From: Ifrita kowaldi
Taxonomy: Eukaryota; Chordata; Aves; Passeriformes; Cinclosomatidae
Length of the DNA stretch: 64,000 nt
NCBI GenBank assembly: GCA_013398055.1
Contig: VZRS01015041.1
Coordinates: 455,945-519,944 of the forward strand
Direction: 5' to 3'
In this document: piece after piece, positions 37,972-50,900 of the stretch
How the letters are laid out: every line of letters starts with the position of its first letter
How positions within the stretch are numbered: position 1 is the first letter of the stretch
Made by a program: the position numbers and the translations under genes
Notes under the pieces: generated by a model
What the model saw: the letters and a program-made list of their open reading frames with translations, nothing else
Databases searched by the model: none
What the model was told of the DNA's origin: nothing

Positions 37972-39335
37972 GAAGCTGAAATCTTCACCTCTGAAAAAGC
38001 TGCATTTGTGGGGTAGATGGCAGCTGCTATTAACAAAATACCCTAAAGGCTCTTTTTAAGTGAGGAATATATGGATGTTAAGTTCTATTTTGTTTTGAAG
38101 TCAGGAAAAATTAACCTCAAATCAGAGATCTTCATTACCAAGAAGAAAAATTAGGAACAGCCAAATCAAAGCTGAAGTAGCACCTTTGTTATTGTTGGTG
38201 TGTGGTTGTACTTCAGCATTTTCACAGTTAAGTGACATGATGTCCCTTCTGGTGGAAGTAAGTTTTATCTCAGTCAAAGTGGAGTTTCAAAACATGCTGA
38301 GGGGAGGAAGTGGAGCAGTTGAAAGGGCTCCTGAATATGTTTTGGCAGTCAGGCACTGTCTGGAGAGCCACGAATGCCTTGTGGAATTCAGTATTATTTT
38401 GGATTCTTCCCTGTTTGCCTGATCTCAGGAAGGGAAGTAATTGTAGAAAAACTTCCTCTAATGGCTGACCTAAGCAAGACCACCCGATAAAAGAAAGCAA
38501 ATGGAAATTTTTGCAAGTTCCCTGCCTTTCCTAGCTAGAAATAGCAAAACCCAGCAGGTAACTGAGTATCTGCAAGTTGTGGTGGATTTCATTATCAGTG
38601 TCCAGGCATTTCTTTGCAGCATCTTGACTCCCTGCAACATCATCCCAAGTTGCTTTTTAGTTTCAGGGTGACTTGGGGTTTCCTCTGAATGTATTTGCAT
38701 CTCTCCAGTTTGCAGTATGCTATTAAAATACAGTATTTGTAAAACCATTGCATCCTAATAGCTGTAGTAGGTCAGATTCCTTGTACACAGTGTTTACAGA
38801 AGGCCAGTTTTATGCAAGTTGTTACTCAAAGGGAAGTTGGTGCTGTTTCCAGTCCCAGACTGATGGTTCAGAGTCTGAAATCTGCACATTTCATGCAGAA
38901 GCTTTGTTTGACTGGTAGATTGGTGACAACTAAATGTATAATTGCATTTGTAACATGAATTAAAACCTCCTGTGGTGTTTGAAATTATCATTAGCTACAC
39001 CTTGCAACTCGGATTTCCATTGCAGAACCAAGCAAAGTGTTGTCTCCAGTTTATTTCTTTTTTTGGGAGATGAGTGTTAACTGGAAGCAGAGAAAATAAT
39101 GGCAGAAAAAGGCAGGGTAAACCAAAACTGAAATGGCACACCCAGTTCTTTGGGTTTCCCTGACAAATGAGTTTCTGGAGTAATTAACAGAACAATGGAA
39201 GTTTCTTACTGTTCTGCCAGAACTTTGTTGTGCAAAAACCTCAAGAAATCTCAGCAGGTTCTGATTTTCTTCTTCACGTGACTCTATTTTCTCACTGTAC
39301 TTTTCCAACTGGGAGAACAGGCACTTCCCATGGAA

Positions 39336-39460
39336 TCACAGAATGGGTTGGATGGAAGGGACCCTAAAGCTCCTGTCATTCCACCCCTGCCATGGGCAGG
39401 GACACCTTCCACTACCCAGGCTGCTCAGAGCTCCATCCAAACTGGCCTTGAACACTTAAG
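39336..39460 (-). mobile_element. CR1 LINE 3'-end fragment, antisense
   Basis: aatcacagaatgggttggat, then ggaagggaccctaaagctcc, then ccctgccatgggcagggaca and ccttccactacccaggctgc. This is the reverse complement of the CR1 3' end, ending near ggccttgaacactt. Confidence 0.93.
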
Positions 39461-40792
39461 CACATAATATTAGTTTTTAAGGTTTACATTTTGAGTACAT
39501 AAATCCTATACATTTTGATTTGTCTTTAATTATTAATTGTGCAGTCTTCAACCACGTCTTTGTGTTTTAATTGACATTTAATTATGTGGCCATAAAGCAA
39601 CTGGTAAAGAACCAGAGCCAAACCTGTCATTTACAGTAAGCTCCATGTTTTAATAAGTAGTTAAATTTGCATTAAAATGCAAAACCAGCAGCAGTATTAT
39701 ATTTGCATGTGAAAGACACAGGATCCATAGCTCATTGAAAGGTGAAGGCAGCTGGCAGGACTGCTGTGAACTCTGTCCACGGGTTCTTTTTGCTTGGGCC
39801 GTCCTTTAGTACAAAAAACATCACAGGTAATTCTGTGTCACAAGGCTGGAAATCTCATTTTTGACAGTAAATGATCAGCATGAGTTGGCAAAGTGTTTGT
39901 GGAGGATATTTGTCAGAATTTGTAGCAATGTAACAGATTAATGTCAGCAGAGCGAGTGGAAGTGGTGCAGAAAGTGCCTTGGCTGGTTCCAACACCATTG
40001 TGCAGAGAAGGAGAAAAGGGAACTGGTCCCTCTCAGGAGTGGAAGTTTGCAGCAGATTTTTTAAAGCAGCTACTGTCTACCAAATCAGTGTTTATTTCTT
40101 CACAGAAGCATGTTGACACTAATTTTGTTTCTAGATTTTATCCAGGAAATCTTTGGGTTTGTATCTAGAAAGTTTTGTATCTGGAGAGTATTGAAGGAGT
40201 ACAGAACACTGGCAGAGCATCAAAGCTCTTCCTTAGTGATTCCCCACCTGTGCCTGCAAAGGTGTTTTCCCACAGCAGGAACACAAAAGTGTTCAAACAG
40301 GCACACCCAAGCCTAGGGAGTGTGGGTTCAGTTGTAAATGGGTAACTTTAAAACAGGAAAAAAAATTTATTAAATCCAGTGTGGTTTTGATAAATACAAA
40401 AATAAATTCTTATGCTTTTCTTGATAGGTACAAAACTCCATATGCAAAACCATAAATGGATGTTTATTATTGTCCCACTGACAGTTTATTACATTTTCTT
40501 GTCAACACACTACCATTGGAGCAATAAAAATGTCAAGCTATTAACATTGACCATAAATTATTTATCACTTTAGTAAGCAATGTTATGTGATTCTTCTGCC
40601 ATTCTTTTGTTTTCTGCTTTCGGTGTTCTTACAGTGTTGTAACATACTTGTATTGCTTCTGAAAAGTGGTTTTGTTTAAGCTGTATGAAACTGTGTTCTT
40701 AACACTTTTATTCTGTTTACAAGTGAACAGCCACTTTTTTAACAGGACCTCACATCTGGAGAGTTTTCTCTCTATTTTTTATTTTAAATGAA

Positions 40793-40798
40793 AATAAA
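40793..40798 (+). terminator. CHIC1: Candidate CHIC1 poly(A) signal AATAAA
   Basis: Last of three canonical hexamers in the region 3.2-3.7 kb past the CHIC1 stop (the others are at 40401 and 40523). Choice among them is uncertain. Confidence 0.3.
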
Positions 40799-40810
40799 AT
40801 TCTAACTGAG

Positions 40811-43800
40811 CTTGCTTTCTACAATTTACTGCACTGGCTTGTGCCATTGAAAGAAGCTGGAAGTCAGACATGCTTCATCACTTCGAGACATTTTTCTTTA
40901 ATTAAATTCAAAGATGAAAACCTTGAATAGTGCAATGTGTTTATGGAAAAAGAAATAATGGGAATCTTTTGTGTCTCCCCTGCAGAGGTGTTTTAGTGGG
41001 ATGGCAGCAGTGCTGGGGTGTGTTTAAACAAGACACACCTGCTACAGCCAGGCCAGGGGCTTGGCTGGTTTGAAGAACACCACTTGGAAAGCTTAGGAAG
41101 GATTTCCAAAGGAGAAAACTGCAGAAGGATCATCATCTCTGGTTTTCCTGGTGATCCACCTTCCACCCAGGGCAGTGGTGGAGTCCCCATCCCTGGAAGT
41201 GTTCAAAAACATGTGGATGTGGCCCTGGAGGATGTGGTTTAGTGGTGACCATGGTGGTGGTGGTGCTGGTTGATGGTTGCACTTGGTGATCTCCGAGGTC
41301 TTTTCCGATTCCATGAGTTGGTTGGTGGGCTCACAGAGCCTCCCGTGTAAGGACTTCCTGAAGGAATCTCTCCCTGCAGCATTCCTCTCCAAAAGCAGGG
41401 GTTTTCTCACACCTCAAAAGGAGCCAGCCTGAGCAGGGCCAGTGTGTGAGGGTGAACAACTAGAGGGGTTTGTGCCCAGCACAACGCAGCCCTTTGTGCG
41501 TGACCAGCCTGGCTTTGGAGCTGTGAAAGCAGGACTTACAACTAAAGCCTTTGGCTCATCCCTGAGGGAAAGGCACACATTCCTGAAAGGGGCACGTGCA
41601 GTGTTTTTGTTGGAAGTTGTTTTGGGCAAACCCAGGAGTGGCTGATGGGCTGCTGGAGCATGGAACTGATACTGGATGTTGGCTGAGAAATGCAGGGAAT
41701 GTTATTGGGATGTTCAGCCAAAATGGGGATGAGGGGCTGAGTCAGGAGTTAATCCCCTGGGGGTGGTTAGGAGATGTGATTGCCCAGACTTAGCAGCAAA
41801 GGCCTGTGTTAAGGATATTTGGGGTTTGGCCCTGACTCCTCTTGGAAGGCAGTCTCAGACCTGTTGGTAGTGCAGCTTTGCTGTGGTGTCTGTGCCAGTG
41901 TATTTATAATGCTGTGTCTGTCATCAGTTGAACTGTTCCAGCTGAGTTTATTTTCCTAGCGAAGCTTGGAGAGATTTAAACCCTTCATTTCTTAGACCAA
42001 ATTAAATGTTAGCCTCCTCTCAAAAGCAAAGTTCTGTTTCTGTTCATCCTGCTTGCATTTATTTGAATTAATTTCCCTTGAATAGGAGTGGCCAGGAACA
42101 GTATTCCAGTTAGTGGCTCATGGCCAAGGCACCAGGTATTTATTTCAGTGTTGATAGTTCCCTCTCTTGTGTGAAAAGAATGTGATCCATTAAATTTAAA
42201 GGGCCACATTTGTCTCCTTAGTGGCTGTATTGTATTTCTGATCCATAGCTGTTCTGTGATAAATTTGGTACTATTTCTCTTCAGCCACTTGTAGTTTATA
42301 CAAGTTCCCTGCAGACACTCTCATCAGTCCAGACTCAGCATCTGACACTTTGTAGTGGTGAATCTCTCAATATTTCCATTACTGTGTCCTCCCAGTCCTC
42401 CAGTTCTCCTTGTATTTGTCCTCCCAGTCTTCCTGTAAAAAGTCTTTGTCACAGACTGATTCAATCTGCAAAATTAACAAAAATGAGTTTACTAAAAAGA
42501 TTCATTCCCAGATTGATGCCTGAATTTTGCTCATGATTTTCTAAATACCCTTTTACTTAGTCCCTGACCTGATTTAAATATTTCTATTATTTCTACATCT
42601 GACTGAATCAGTAATTTTCTTGTTGTGGTTTATCTGGGAGATCAAATCTACCTGGCCTTGGTTGATTTATATCTGTTTATTTTATAAGCATGCAAACAGC
42701 AGATTTGGGTCTGGGCTGAAGTGCTGAATTTTGCATTTTCTCTAATCACTGAATGTGTTTAGATAATGATCCTTTCAATATATTCACATTTTATTTCACA
42801 TTCTTTATGTAAACCTTATGATCCATGGTAGCCTTTCTTGAGCAGTAAATTTAAATTTCTGTAGGAAATAGATTAGTATATTAGTATTCAGTGATAACAA
42901 ATATAACCTGAGATTTTGGCTAGAAAAGAAACACTTTTTAACAACAGTGTTGGTCCCATGGGATAGGTGATAAATTGGAAAGAGGAAGTACAGTAGCTCT
43001 CAGACTAATAAGAATTTAAAATTAAAAGGCAAATATTAATCAAAAGGTGATGACTGATCTGTATTTACTGTAAATTATATGGTGTGCAAGCCTGAGGGAG
43101 TAATTGAAAACTAGTCGTTCTCCAGACAGTTTCTACAGGGATCTCCGTGGACATTTTTGACATTGAAGTGTCTGAATAGAGCAGCCATAGTCAAAAGGAA
43201 TTCTGGTTTTGTTGTGAATGGAAAACAGTGGAAAATGGAAAGCCACTGTTGAGGCTTGTTGGTGAGCAGCACTTTCCCACCTCTGCAGAGTTAACCGGGA
43301 TCCATGGGTATAACCCGGGATCTCATCAACTCTCGGTGATCCTTGGGGGTCCCGTGGATGTCCAATTCCTATTCCAGTTCCCACGGTGAGTATTCATTCA
43401 GCATTCCCAATGTGGGATCCAGCAGGGTGCAAGGAGCAGGAATGGACCTCAGCCACACCGGAACCACAGGGAGGAGAGAGGGAACATTCGAATCCCGGAT
43501 TTTTCTGGCACTGTTTAGTGCATGGAAAAGGTAACGTGCTTTAGGATTCTCTGTAGTTTTTGTTAGCATTAGTGCCGAAAATCAGCTTGCTCCAAGTTTC
43601 CTTGTGGTACTGATGGAGTTAAGGGCTCTGAAAGGCGGAGACGATGCTCCAGCCAGGAGCTCCCAGATGGAGTTGCAGAAGGAGCCTCAGGCGCTGCATC
43701 TCCAGGCTGTGAAGTTTAACATTCACCGAGGAGCTGCACAGCCAGACCTGGGAGGTGCAAACCGCACCCAAACAGTCCCGAATGTGTCCCCAGCTGTTCG

Positions 43801-43829
43801 GGAGCACCGCTGTACTGACAGCAGTGACA
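40811..43829. other. Intergenic DNA between CHIC1 and FIP1L2
   Basis: 3 kb with one CR1 copy (41150-41318) and otherwise unremarkable, AT-leaning sequence that becomes GC-rich near 43250. No gene could be supported. Confidence 0.5.
41150..41318 (+). mobile_element. CR1 LINE 3'-end fragment
   Basis: ggtggagtccccatccctgg, aagtgttcaaaaacatgtgg, ggtttagtggtgaccatggt and gatctccgaggtcttttccg follow the CR1 3' region in order on the + strand. A short GGT expansion (tggtggtggtggtg) sits inside it. Confidence 0.9.
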
Positions 43830-44370
43830 CAGAGCGGCGTTCTGTGCCCCCGTCCCTTCCCAGCACCTCGGGAATCCTGCGGGACTCCTCACGCCCTTCC
43901 CGGGAGCTCCGAGCGGGAGGCGCCACAGCGGCCGTTTGGGCTCTTCCCCGCACGCCGCGCTCCTTTCCGCGGCCGAGACTGCGGCGCCTGAGCCTTGCGA
44001 GCCTCCCGGCGAGGGGCCGAAAGGTCAAAATTCCGCTATTTTGGAGAAATCCCCGCAGCGGCGCCGCCGGCAGGGCCGCGCTCCCGCCCTTGCCGCGCAT
44101 GCGCGCGCGGGCTTGGCGGGGCGGGTTTGGCGNNNNNNNNNNNNNNNNNNNNNNNNNNNNNNNNNNNNNNNNNNNNNNCAGCGGGCCCGGCCCCGCCTCA
44201 GGGCCGCCCCCGGCTGCGGGGCCGTGCGGGACCGGGGGCGGCCCCGCGGGAGGGAGGAACCGGCATCTCTCCCTGGGCCCCCTCAGAGGGACCGGCCTTT
44301 GCCCCCGGGCCCCTGAGAGGGACTGGCGTCCACCCCCGGCCTCCCCTCAGGAGCTCTTGAGCGGCTGTTT
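43830..44370 (+). promoter_or_regulatory. FIP1L2: CpG island, probable FIP1L2 promoter and exon 1 region
   Basis: CpG-dense sequence (ccgcgcatgcgcgcgcgggc, cggggccgtgcgggaccggg) with a 46-N gap at 44133-44178. It ends 550 bp upstream of the first recognised FIP1L2 coding exon. That exon needs one base of a codon from a preceding exon, so the initiator exon should be here. No acidic start typical of FIP1 is visible, so exon 1 is probably within the gap. Confidence 0.6.
44133..44178. other. Assembly gap (46 N)
   Basis: A run of N inside the CpG island. Open frames running through it are meaningless. It probably hides the FIP1L2 start exon. Confidence 0.95.
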
Positions 44371-44918
44371 CTGGGCGGGTGGCGGTGTGTTATTGTCCTT
44401 TTATCAATAACACTGATGCAGGGAGGTTAACGCGATGCTTTGTTAAGAGTTTCAGTTCCCCAATCACCCAAACCTTGTGAACCCCTGGGTTAACGGGGCT
44501 GGGATGTGGCCGGAATAAACCACAGGACTTTATTGAAACGTCTTTGTCCTCCCCGTAGGCTTTCCACATGAATGCTTTTATGTTTCCTCTTCCCTGGCAC
44601 GTTAAAAATCTATATAAAGACCTTCATAGCTGACTTCAGTTCCTGTCTGATAGTTGTCTCTATTCTCTGAGACTTAGGATACATATTTTGAATTTGGTTT
44701 GTTGTGAGACATCACCTCTGCAGATGGGTGCTGTTTGTTGGGTTGGGTTTATTTTTAGTTGTTCCATTTCTAGTTGAACTTTGTTGAAAAGAGAGCATTG
44801 GGGTTATAGTGCCTTGGCACCACTGGGTATTTCTGTACCTGGGATGCCTTTTATGCTTGAATTTAGCTTTTTTCCTTTCACTTGAATAACTCCTTTGTTC
44901 TTACTGTTGTTTTTGCAG

Positions 44919-44958
44919 ATGACACCACTGGTAAGCAAGAAGATGGACCAATTTCTGG
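44919..44958 (+). CDS. FIP1L2: FIP1L2 coding exon 2 (first one visible)
   Basis: 40 nt, (D)DTTGKQEDGPIS(G), acceptor tgtttttgcag, donor gtgagt. A second donor-like gtaagc at 44931 lies inside the exon, but using it would break phase with the next exon. Coding status rests on phase agreement and acidic content. Confidence 0.72.
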
Positions 44959-47900
44959 GTGAGTCCTGAGGCTGTTTATTCATTATAACAATACATGCTG
45001 TAAAGATTGAGCCTTGCTAAGCAGAGCTTCATGAGTTCTTTAGAGCAGTGCTCTTGCCAGGAACAGCAGCCTGTCCTTTCCCCACCCCATGGGATCATCC
45101 CCAGCCACCACGCTGGGGCTGGCAGGCATTTATGGATGTGGAAGCTGAACTGGACCAGTGGACTGCTTTGATTTAAAACTAACTTTTAGCCCTTTTTTTC
45201 TCTCAGCAATTAGTTTTGAATCAGATCTATTTTCCAGTTTAATTCCCTGGGAAAAACGATGCCCCGAGGATTGGCTTTGTGCTGGCCTGGTGTTGGTAAA
45301 ACTGGCCAATGCTTTGGTCTGGGAAAGGGTAAAACCTTGAGCTTGGGTTAAAATCTTGACATGATCAAACCAGCACATTCTGTGAGAGCTCTCAAGTGGT
45401 GTGGGTAGGACTTGGAGATAAAACCAATGATCAGTTTGGCTTTCTGTGTGTGGAAAGGATTGTCTGTCCTGGGTTATAATTCCTCTTTGTAGCTGTGTGT
45501 TTTGCATCAGCAGAGCTTGGTCTCAGCACAATATTACCTGTTTGCCATTTTAAATGTAACATTTTTCAGAAGGCTTGGTCTTCACTGGACTTTTGTGTAC
45601 TCAGCCCCTTCCAGAGTTCACTTTAGTGTTTATTGTCAATGTGGATTCAGTGTCTGCAATGTTGAGGTTGTTACAGATACTGTCCTACTTCTGTGCTTGA
45701 GGAATGTGAAAACTTGTTCAAATAAACAAGTGGTAGAAAACATGGTAAATTGTTACCTGAAAACATCAAATGAGCTTTGTGAGAAGGAACAACTTTTAGC
45801 CAGAAATTTACAGCTGATTTGCATAAATCTGCTGTTCCTTGTCACGTTCATCTGAATGTAATTTTACTTTACAAGCAGGACTAAAAATCTGAATTTCCAG
45901 CACCTGTCTCCAATAACTGTGAGATGCAGGAAGGAAGAATATTAGTGGCCATGCTGGCTCTCTTTTTTTTCCTCTCTTTTTGCTTTTTTCCCTATATTTC
46001 TTTGCTGCACAATGAGAATCTCCCTAAATGAAGAGCTGTGGGGTGTTTTAAGAAAAATAACTCTTTGTTTGCTCTGTTGTCAGCGGCTGCAGCTCCAGGG
46101 CTGCACTGCTGGCTTTTCTGGAGGGTTTGTCCCTAGCCAGGAAGCAGAGATCAGCAGAGTTTGGGATGCAGCATCCACTGACATTCCCTAGCCTGAGGGA
46201 TGTGTTAAACACCAGCAGGATGCTGTGCTGTCAGCAGTGCCCGGGATTATGTTGGCATTCTGGGGAAGTGAAATCTCTGCCGCTTTTTTCTGTGCCCAGA
46301 TGATGCTGGGGACCTGTCAGATGGTTCATTCCTGGGAAGGAGAGAGGTTAGGGAAAGGCTCCTGGTTACCAAGTGTCTCTCTGAACTCCAGTTCATACAT
46401 TTTAATGCACACCCACAGATGCTTCATGTGACTTGAAGCTGAAGGTAACACTTGTCACTCTTCCTGAACGCACTCATCGCTGATTTTTAAGGAAATTCAG
46501 GGGTGAAGGTCAATGCTGAGTTGCTTGGATTGGGCAAAAAGTTTTGGATCCATCAGGGAGATTTTCTCCAGTGGTCCATGCTTTGGTCCTCATGTCACAG
46601 CCTGTGTCTGCAGTGTGGAAATACCTGGGGGCTGATTTTCCCTCTGCCTTTTATACCTGAAAGTGTGTGCAGGTGTCACATCAGGAACCTGGCACCCATG
46701 GCACCTGTGCTTGGTCAGCTGCCCAACCTTCAGCCCTCTTTTTGATCTAGGCTTGATGAATTTCTTTGTACATGGGACTTTCCCAAAACGGGGCTTCAGT
46801 TACTGCTCAGATTGTTTGTTCTTTGTTTTGCACTCAGTGACTCTCTGAGTTGTGTTACTTTGCCTTTCTTGTGTGATCTCTCCTGTCCTTCTGAAGTGGC
46901 TTTAATGTGACCAGTGTTTGGATTCTGTGAGATGTTGCCTGTTCCTTTTTTAAGACAACCCTGTGGATATTTATTGTCCAGTGTGGGGTTTTAAATTAAT
47001 AACAACATCTCCACAAAGCACTGGTGGAAAATTGTGTTTCTTGGCCTGGGCTGTTCTAATTGTCTCTCTTGAAAAAACGCAGAATTATTTTGAAGTTCTG
47101 CTAAGTTTTACCTGTGACATTAGAGACCAATGACCTCTCTGTATTTCAGTTCTGTGACACTTGGCACACTCTTTTCCAGCATGTGTACACCAATTCCACT
47201 TTCTTGCTTGGCCAGTATAATAAACAGTGTTAACATTTGTATAAATTCTTAAACTGGAGGTAAATCCAAACCTGACCATTGTTGCATGAGGACTAATTTG
47301 TAATGAGTGAGAAGAATGGGTGCATAATTATCTTACTTTCCTCTTGGAATTTTAACTTTTTGCTGATGTAAACCGTTTGTAGAAACACTAAAATCACTTT
47401 TTCCTTAATTTCTCTGGGACAGATGCCTTTGCTGCTGACTAAATGCATGTGTAATTATTAGCATCCTTAAGGAGGAGGTGAAATTTTGCTTATTATGGTC
47501 TTATTCTTATCAGTTGTGATTGTGCCAAATCCGAACTGAGCCAGCTGCCACTGAGCTGTTGAGTGCTGTCAGGTGCTCTCTGGATGTATGAAACTGATTC
47601 TTCCCAGCAAAAGCAAAGCCAAGCCAGGAGGATGGATTTTTTTTGTCAGGTAGTTGAGCAAATGCCAGCAGAACAAACACACAAGAAGAATAAAGCATTG
47701 TGTGAAAGTCACCTGGGCAAAGGCTTTAGAACTGTTTGTAGGTGACCCTCTAGGCTGGGCTTGTCCACTTTCTTTTCTGTGTCATGGTCACTTTGTTGTC
47801 TCTGTCCCCTTCACCAGACACACAGAATCTGCTCATCCTCTGCAAGATGCTCCCCAGGAGAGCCGGCCCGTCAACAACGAGGACAGAGAGATGTCCCAGC

Positions 47901-50900
47901 ACGTACGTGTCCCACTGCCCACGGTGCACATGGGGATCTCTGTGCTGCTCAGCACTCCTGGGGAAAAACAGGAAGTGTAAAGATCCTGCTACTGCCTCAT
48001 AGCTTGTGTTTGCAGGGTTGGGATGTACTGCCAGCCATTCCCTAAGGCAGCTGCAGCAACAGCCTTGTCTTGTCATCCTGCCTTGAGTGGTGGGGAGGGA
48101 GCCCTGGTGCAGGCCCTGCTCATGCCCTCTCAGGAGGCAGATCAGGGTCTCTGATGCTGCAGTCTGGTAGGAAAAGCAGAACATGGTGTCAACTCAGTGT
48201 TCAGTGTGACCTCTCAAGAACCAGTAAAATATGGGAAACACTGGGATAGAAAACCCAAAGTGCTGGGAATCACTTTTGATTCAGGCTCAGACCTCTTAGA
48301 ATGCAGTCTAGTGGCTCGGTGCTGAAAGAGGAGGAGGAGGATTGCTTCTCCCCACCCTCTTCTCCTGGTCTCTTTGATGGGTTTATTTTCTGCCACATCA
48401 AGAGGGTTCACGCAGGGTTCTGACAGACCTACGTGCTGTGGAAAAGGAGGGAGGGTGAGGCACACCTTCCTCACGTAGGGTGAGGTGTTAATTCAGCTCG
48501 TGCTTCTCACAAAACTGCACTTGCTGGATATCTGGAAGATTCCTTTTCCTATTCCTTTACTTTTGTGCCCAGCACTGGGGTTGCACTGGAGTCAGATCTG
48601 TAAAGTGAAGTGGCCTGGGGGCTGATTGTGCTAAATCAGCCAAACCAAACCCTTCGGCAGCTCCCTACCACAGAAGTTGTGGTGAGAGAATATTTGCCTT
48701 GAGGTTCTTAGGTGAAACCTGATGAATGTATTTTGGTGGTTTTCATTTGTGGTTGTGTACTTTGACCATGGCCCTGTGAAGGAGGTGTGTCAGAAAAGCC
48801 CCAACTCTTTCAAAAAGAGTGGGGCAGAGGAACTGAGGGACGTGGTGAAATTCTTAGAACTGAGCTAACCTTCCCCACATTCACAAATATTACCCCAAAT
48901 CTCGTGTAGGGCCAAATCTTCAAAGGACACTGGAGTTTCTCTGTGGGCAGCTGCCCATTGTTGTTGAGGGCTGTTCAAGAAGCTTCTTGAGATTTGGCTG
49001 TGCTGGAGAATTCTCAGTTGTGTGTATTGATGAGCTGCTGTGTGATTGTGCTGTTGCAGGCCCTTCCCAGTGGTGAGGATGATGAGGATGACAGTGACAG
49101 TGACAGCGATGACGATGATGTGAAGGTTACAATTGGCAACATCAAAACGGGAGCGCCGTCCTACATGTGGGTACTGCTGGCTGTGGGGGGATTTGGGGCT
49201 GAGGGATCCCAGCATGTTGGGATGGAAAGTGGGGATGAGCTGAGTGAGAACTGCTCTGGCTCCTGGGAGCAATGGCCAGAACACCAGAATGAGCTTAGGA
49301 GCTGATGGGCAGCTCTGCCCTGCAATTGCTTGTTGGAGAATCCATCTGTAAAATGGGAATGATAATCCGTGGGGCTGCTGCTGGAAAATTAACTTACTAA
49401 TTACTGGGCTCCCTGGGGCAGAATCAAAGGTGGGAAGTTCCATTTAACTCATCTGTGAAAACTTCCAGAACCAAAATCTGTCTTGCTAAGAATTTGCATA
49501 AGCTGTGAATTTAATAATTTCCAGCTGTCTGATTTTTTTGTGGCTCAGGAATGATGAGGCTGGATTTGAGAAGCAGGAAATTACACTTTTTACAACTCTG
49601 CCTAATGTGCATTGAATAAAAATAATAAGAGAGCACTTTTGCTTGCTGCTAGCAGCCTTCCTCTTACACAAACGACTTACCTGTGCTTTGCTGCATATTC
49701 TAATTTTTCCACTTTATGGATAATTTCCTTCTCTTGTTGTAGAGGTGGTTTCACTCTGATGGATGACTCTGAATAGCAAACCCAGGTGAACTAAAGCATC
49801 TCCTGAAGGGTGTCAGGGCTTGGATATATTTTGCATGAGAATCTTTAGCTGAGTAATTTGTTCAAATGCCAACGTAGTGATTCTTTTCCAATAGGGGAAC
49901 TCCTATGAATCTAAACTTAAAAACGGGTAGAGGCTATGGAGCATCAGCTTCAGGTATTGCTGTTATTTTTATCCTTCACCTTTGCAATATTTCACCTATC
50001 TGGCACTTGCAGCTGCAAATTTTGCTCTGTTTGGAAGGATATAAAATTAGTGTAAACCAGGAATAGGAAGTGCATTTCCTAAAAATCAGTGCTTCCAGCA
50101 CAGTCTGAGGGGCCAGGATGCAGTGGAGTGATTTAATTACCCATTGCTGAGCAAGGTGATTATAATTCTGTGTAAACTAGGAAAAATCTATTGATTGATA
50201 CTTTCATAGTAAAACCCCAGAGTATTTCTATGTTGTTGCACTGGGGCTGAGCATTCCAGCCCTGGAGAAGGACTGTAACTCAGTGTCCTGAGCTACTTGC
50301 AGTGTAAGATGCTAAAAGAAACAAACTCTGACCTTGAGTATCAGCTGTGCATATTTGGCTGCTGAAATTTTCTCCACCATTCAGTTTAGTTTCTACTGTA
50401 AATTGAGTCTTGGATTCTGTCCTTCCACATATGTGAGACTGTCCTTTCGTGGGCTTCATCTGCTTCCTTCCACTAGTTGCTTTATCCAGATGAGTTATCT
50501 TCTGATAGAGAAAACAAGAACAAATTCCCCTTGAAGGTTCTGTACCTGACAAGATTTTTGCAGACTCCTGTTAGTCCACTAAAGACTGATCTTGAAAAAG
50601 CCTCTTGTTTTGGGAAAATATGTCTGTCTTGGGAGGGAAAAATAAATACTTTGCCTGGGAAGAAAAATAATTTTATTTTATTTTCATTTGGGGTAAATTT
50701 CGTGCATGTCCTAATGATTTACTCTGCCTGTAGTACCAATACGGGTTGAATTTGCTACTCTGCTGTTCAGCTGCAAGTGCTGCACACCCTGTTTGTTTAT
50801 GGAGTGACTGGAGTCCTTTTATTAAAAAGCTGATTGTGGTTACCTACGTGCTGTAAAGCCGGTGATTAATTCACTGCAGTGCTTTGTTTTTGCTGGAATA

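Larger units (their letters stand above)
37147..40810 (+). other. CHIC1: Probable long CHIC1 3' UTR
   Basis: AT-rich DNA after the stop with no coding signal. Candidate poly(A) signals AATAAA occur at 40401-40406, 40523-40528 and 40793-40798. The last is followed by T-rich DNA. It includes the hairpin at 37938-37971 and an antisense CR1 fragment at 39336-39460. The UTR length is inferred. Confidence 0.35.

Noticed and set aside
43604..44410. 268-codon + strand open frame across the FIP1L2 CpG island
   Set aside because: It runs through 46 unknown bases, is compositionally CpG-driven, has no domain and does not splice in phase to 44919.
48865..49443. 192-codon minus-strand frame
   Set aside because: Antisense shadow of FIP1L2 exon 4, whose Asp/Ser codons give stop-free complement.
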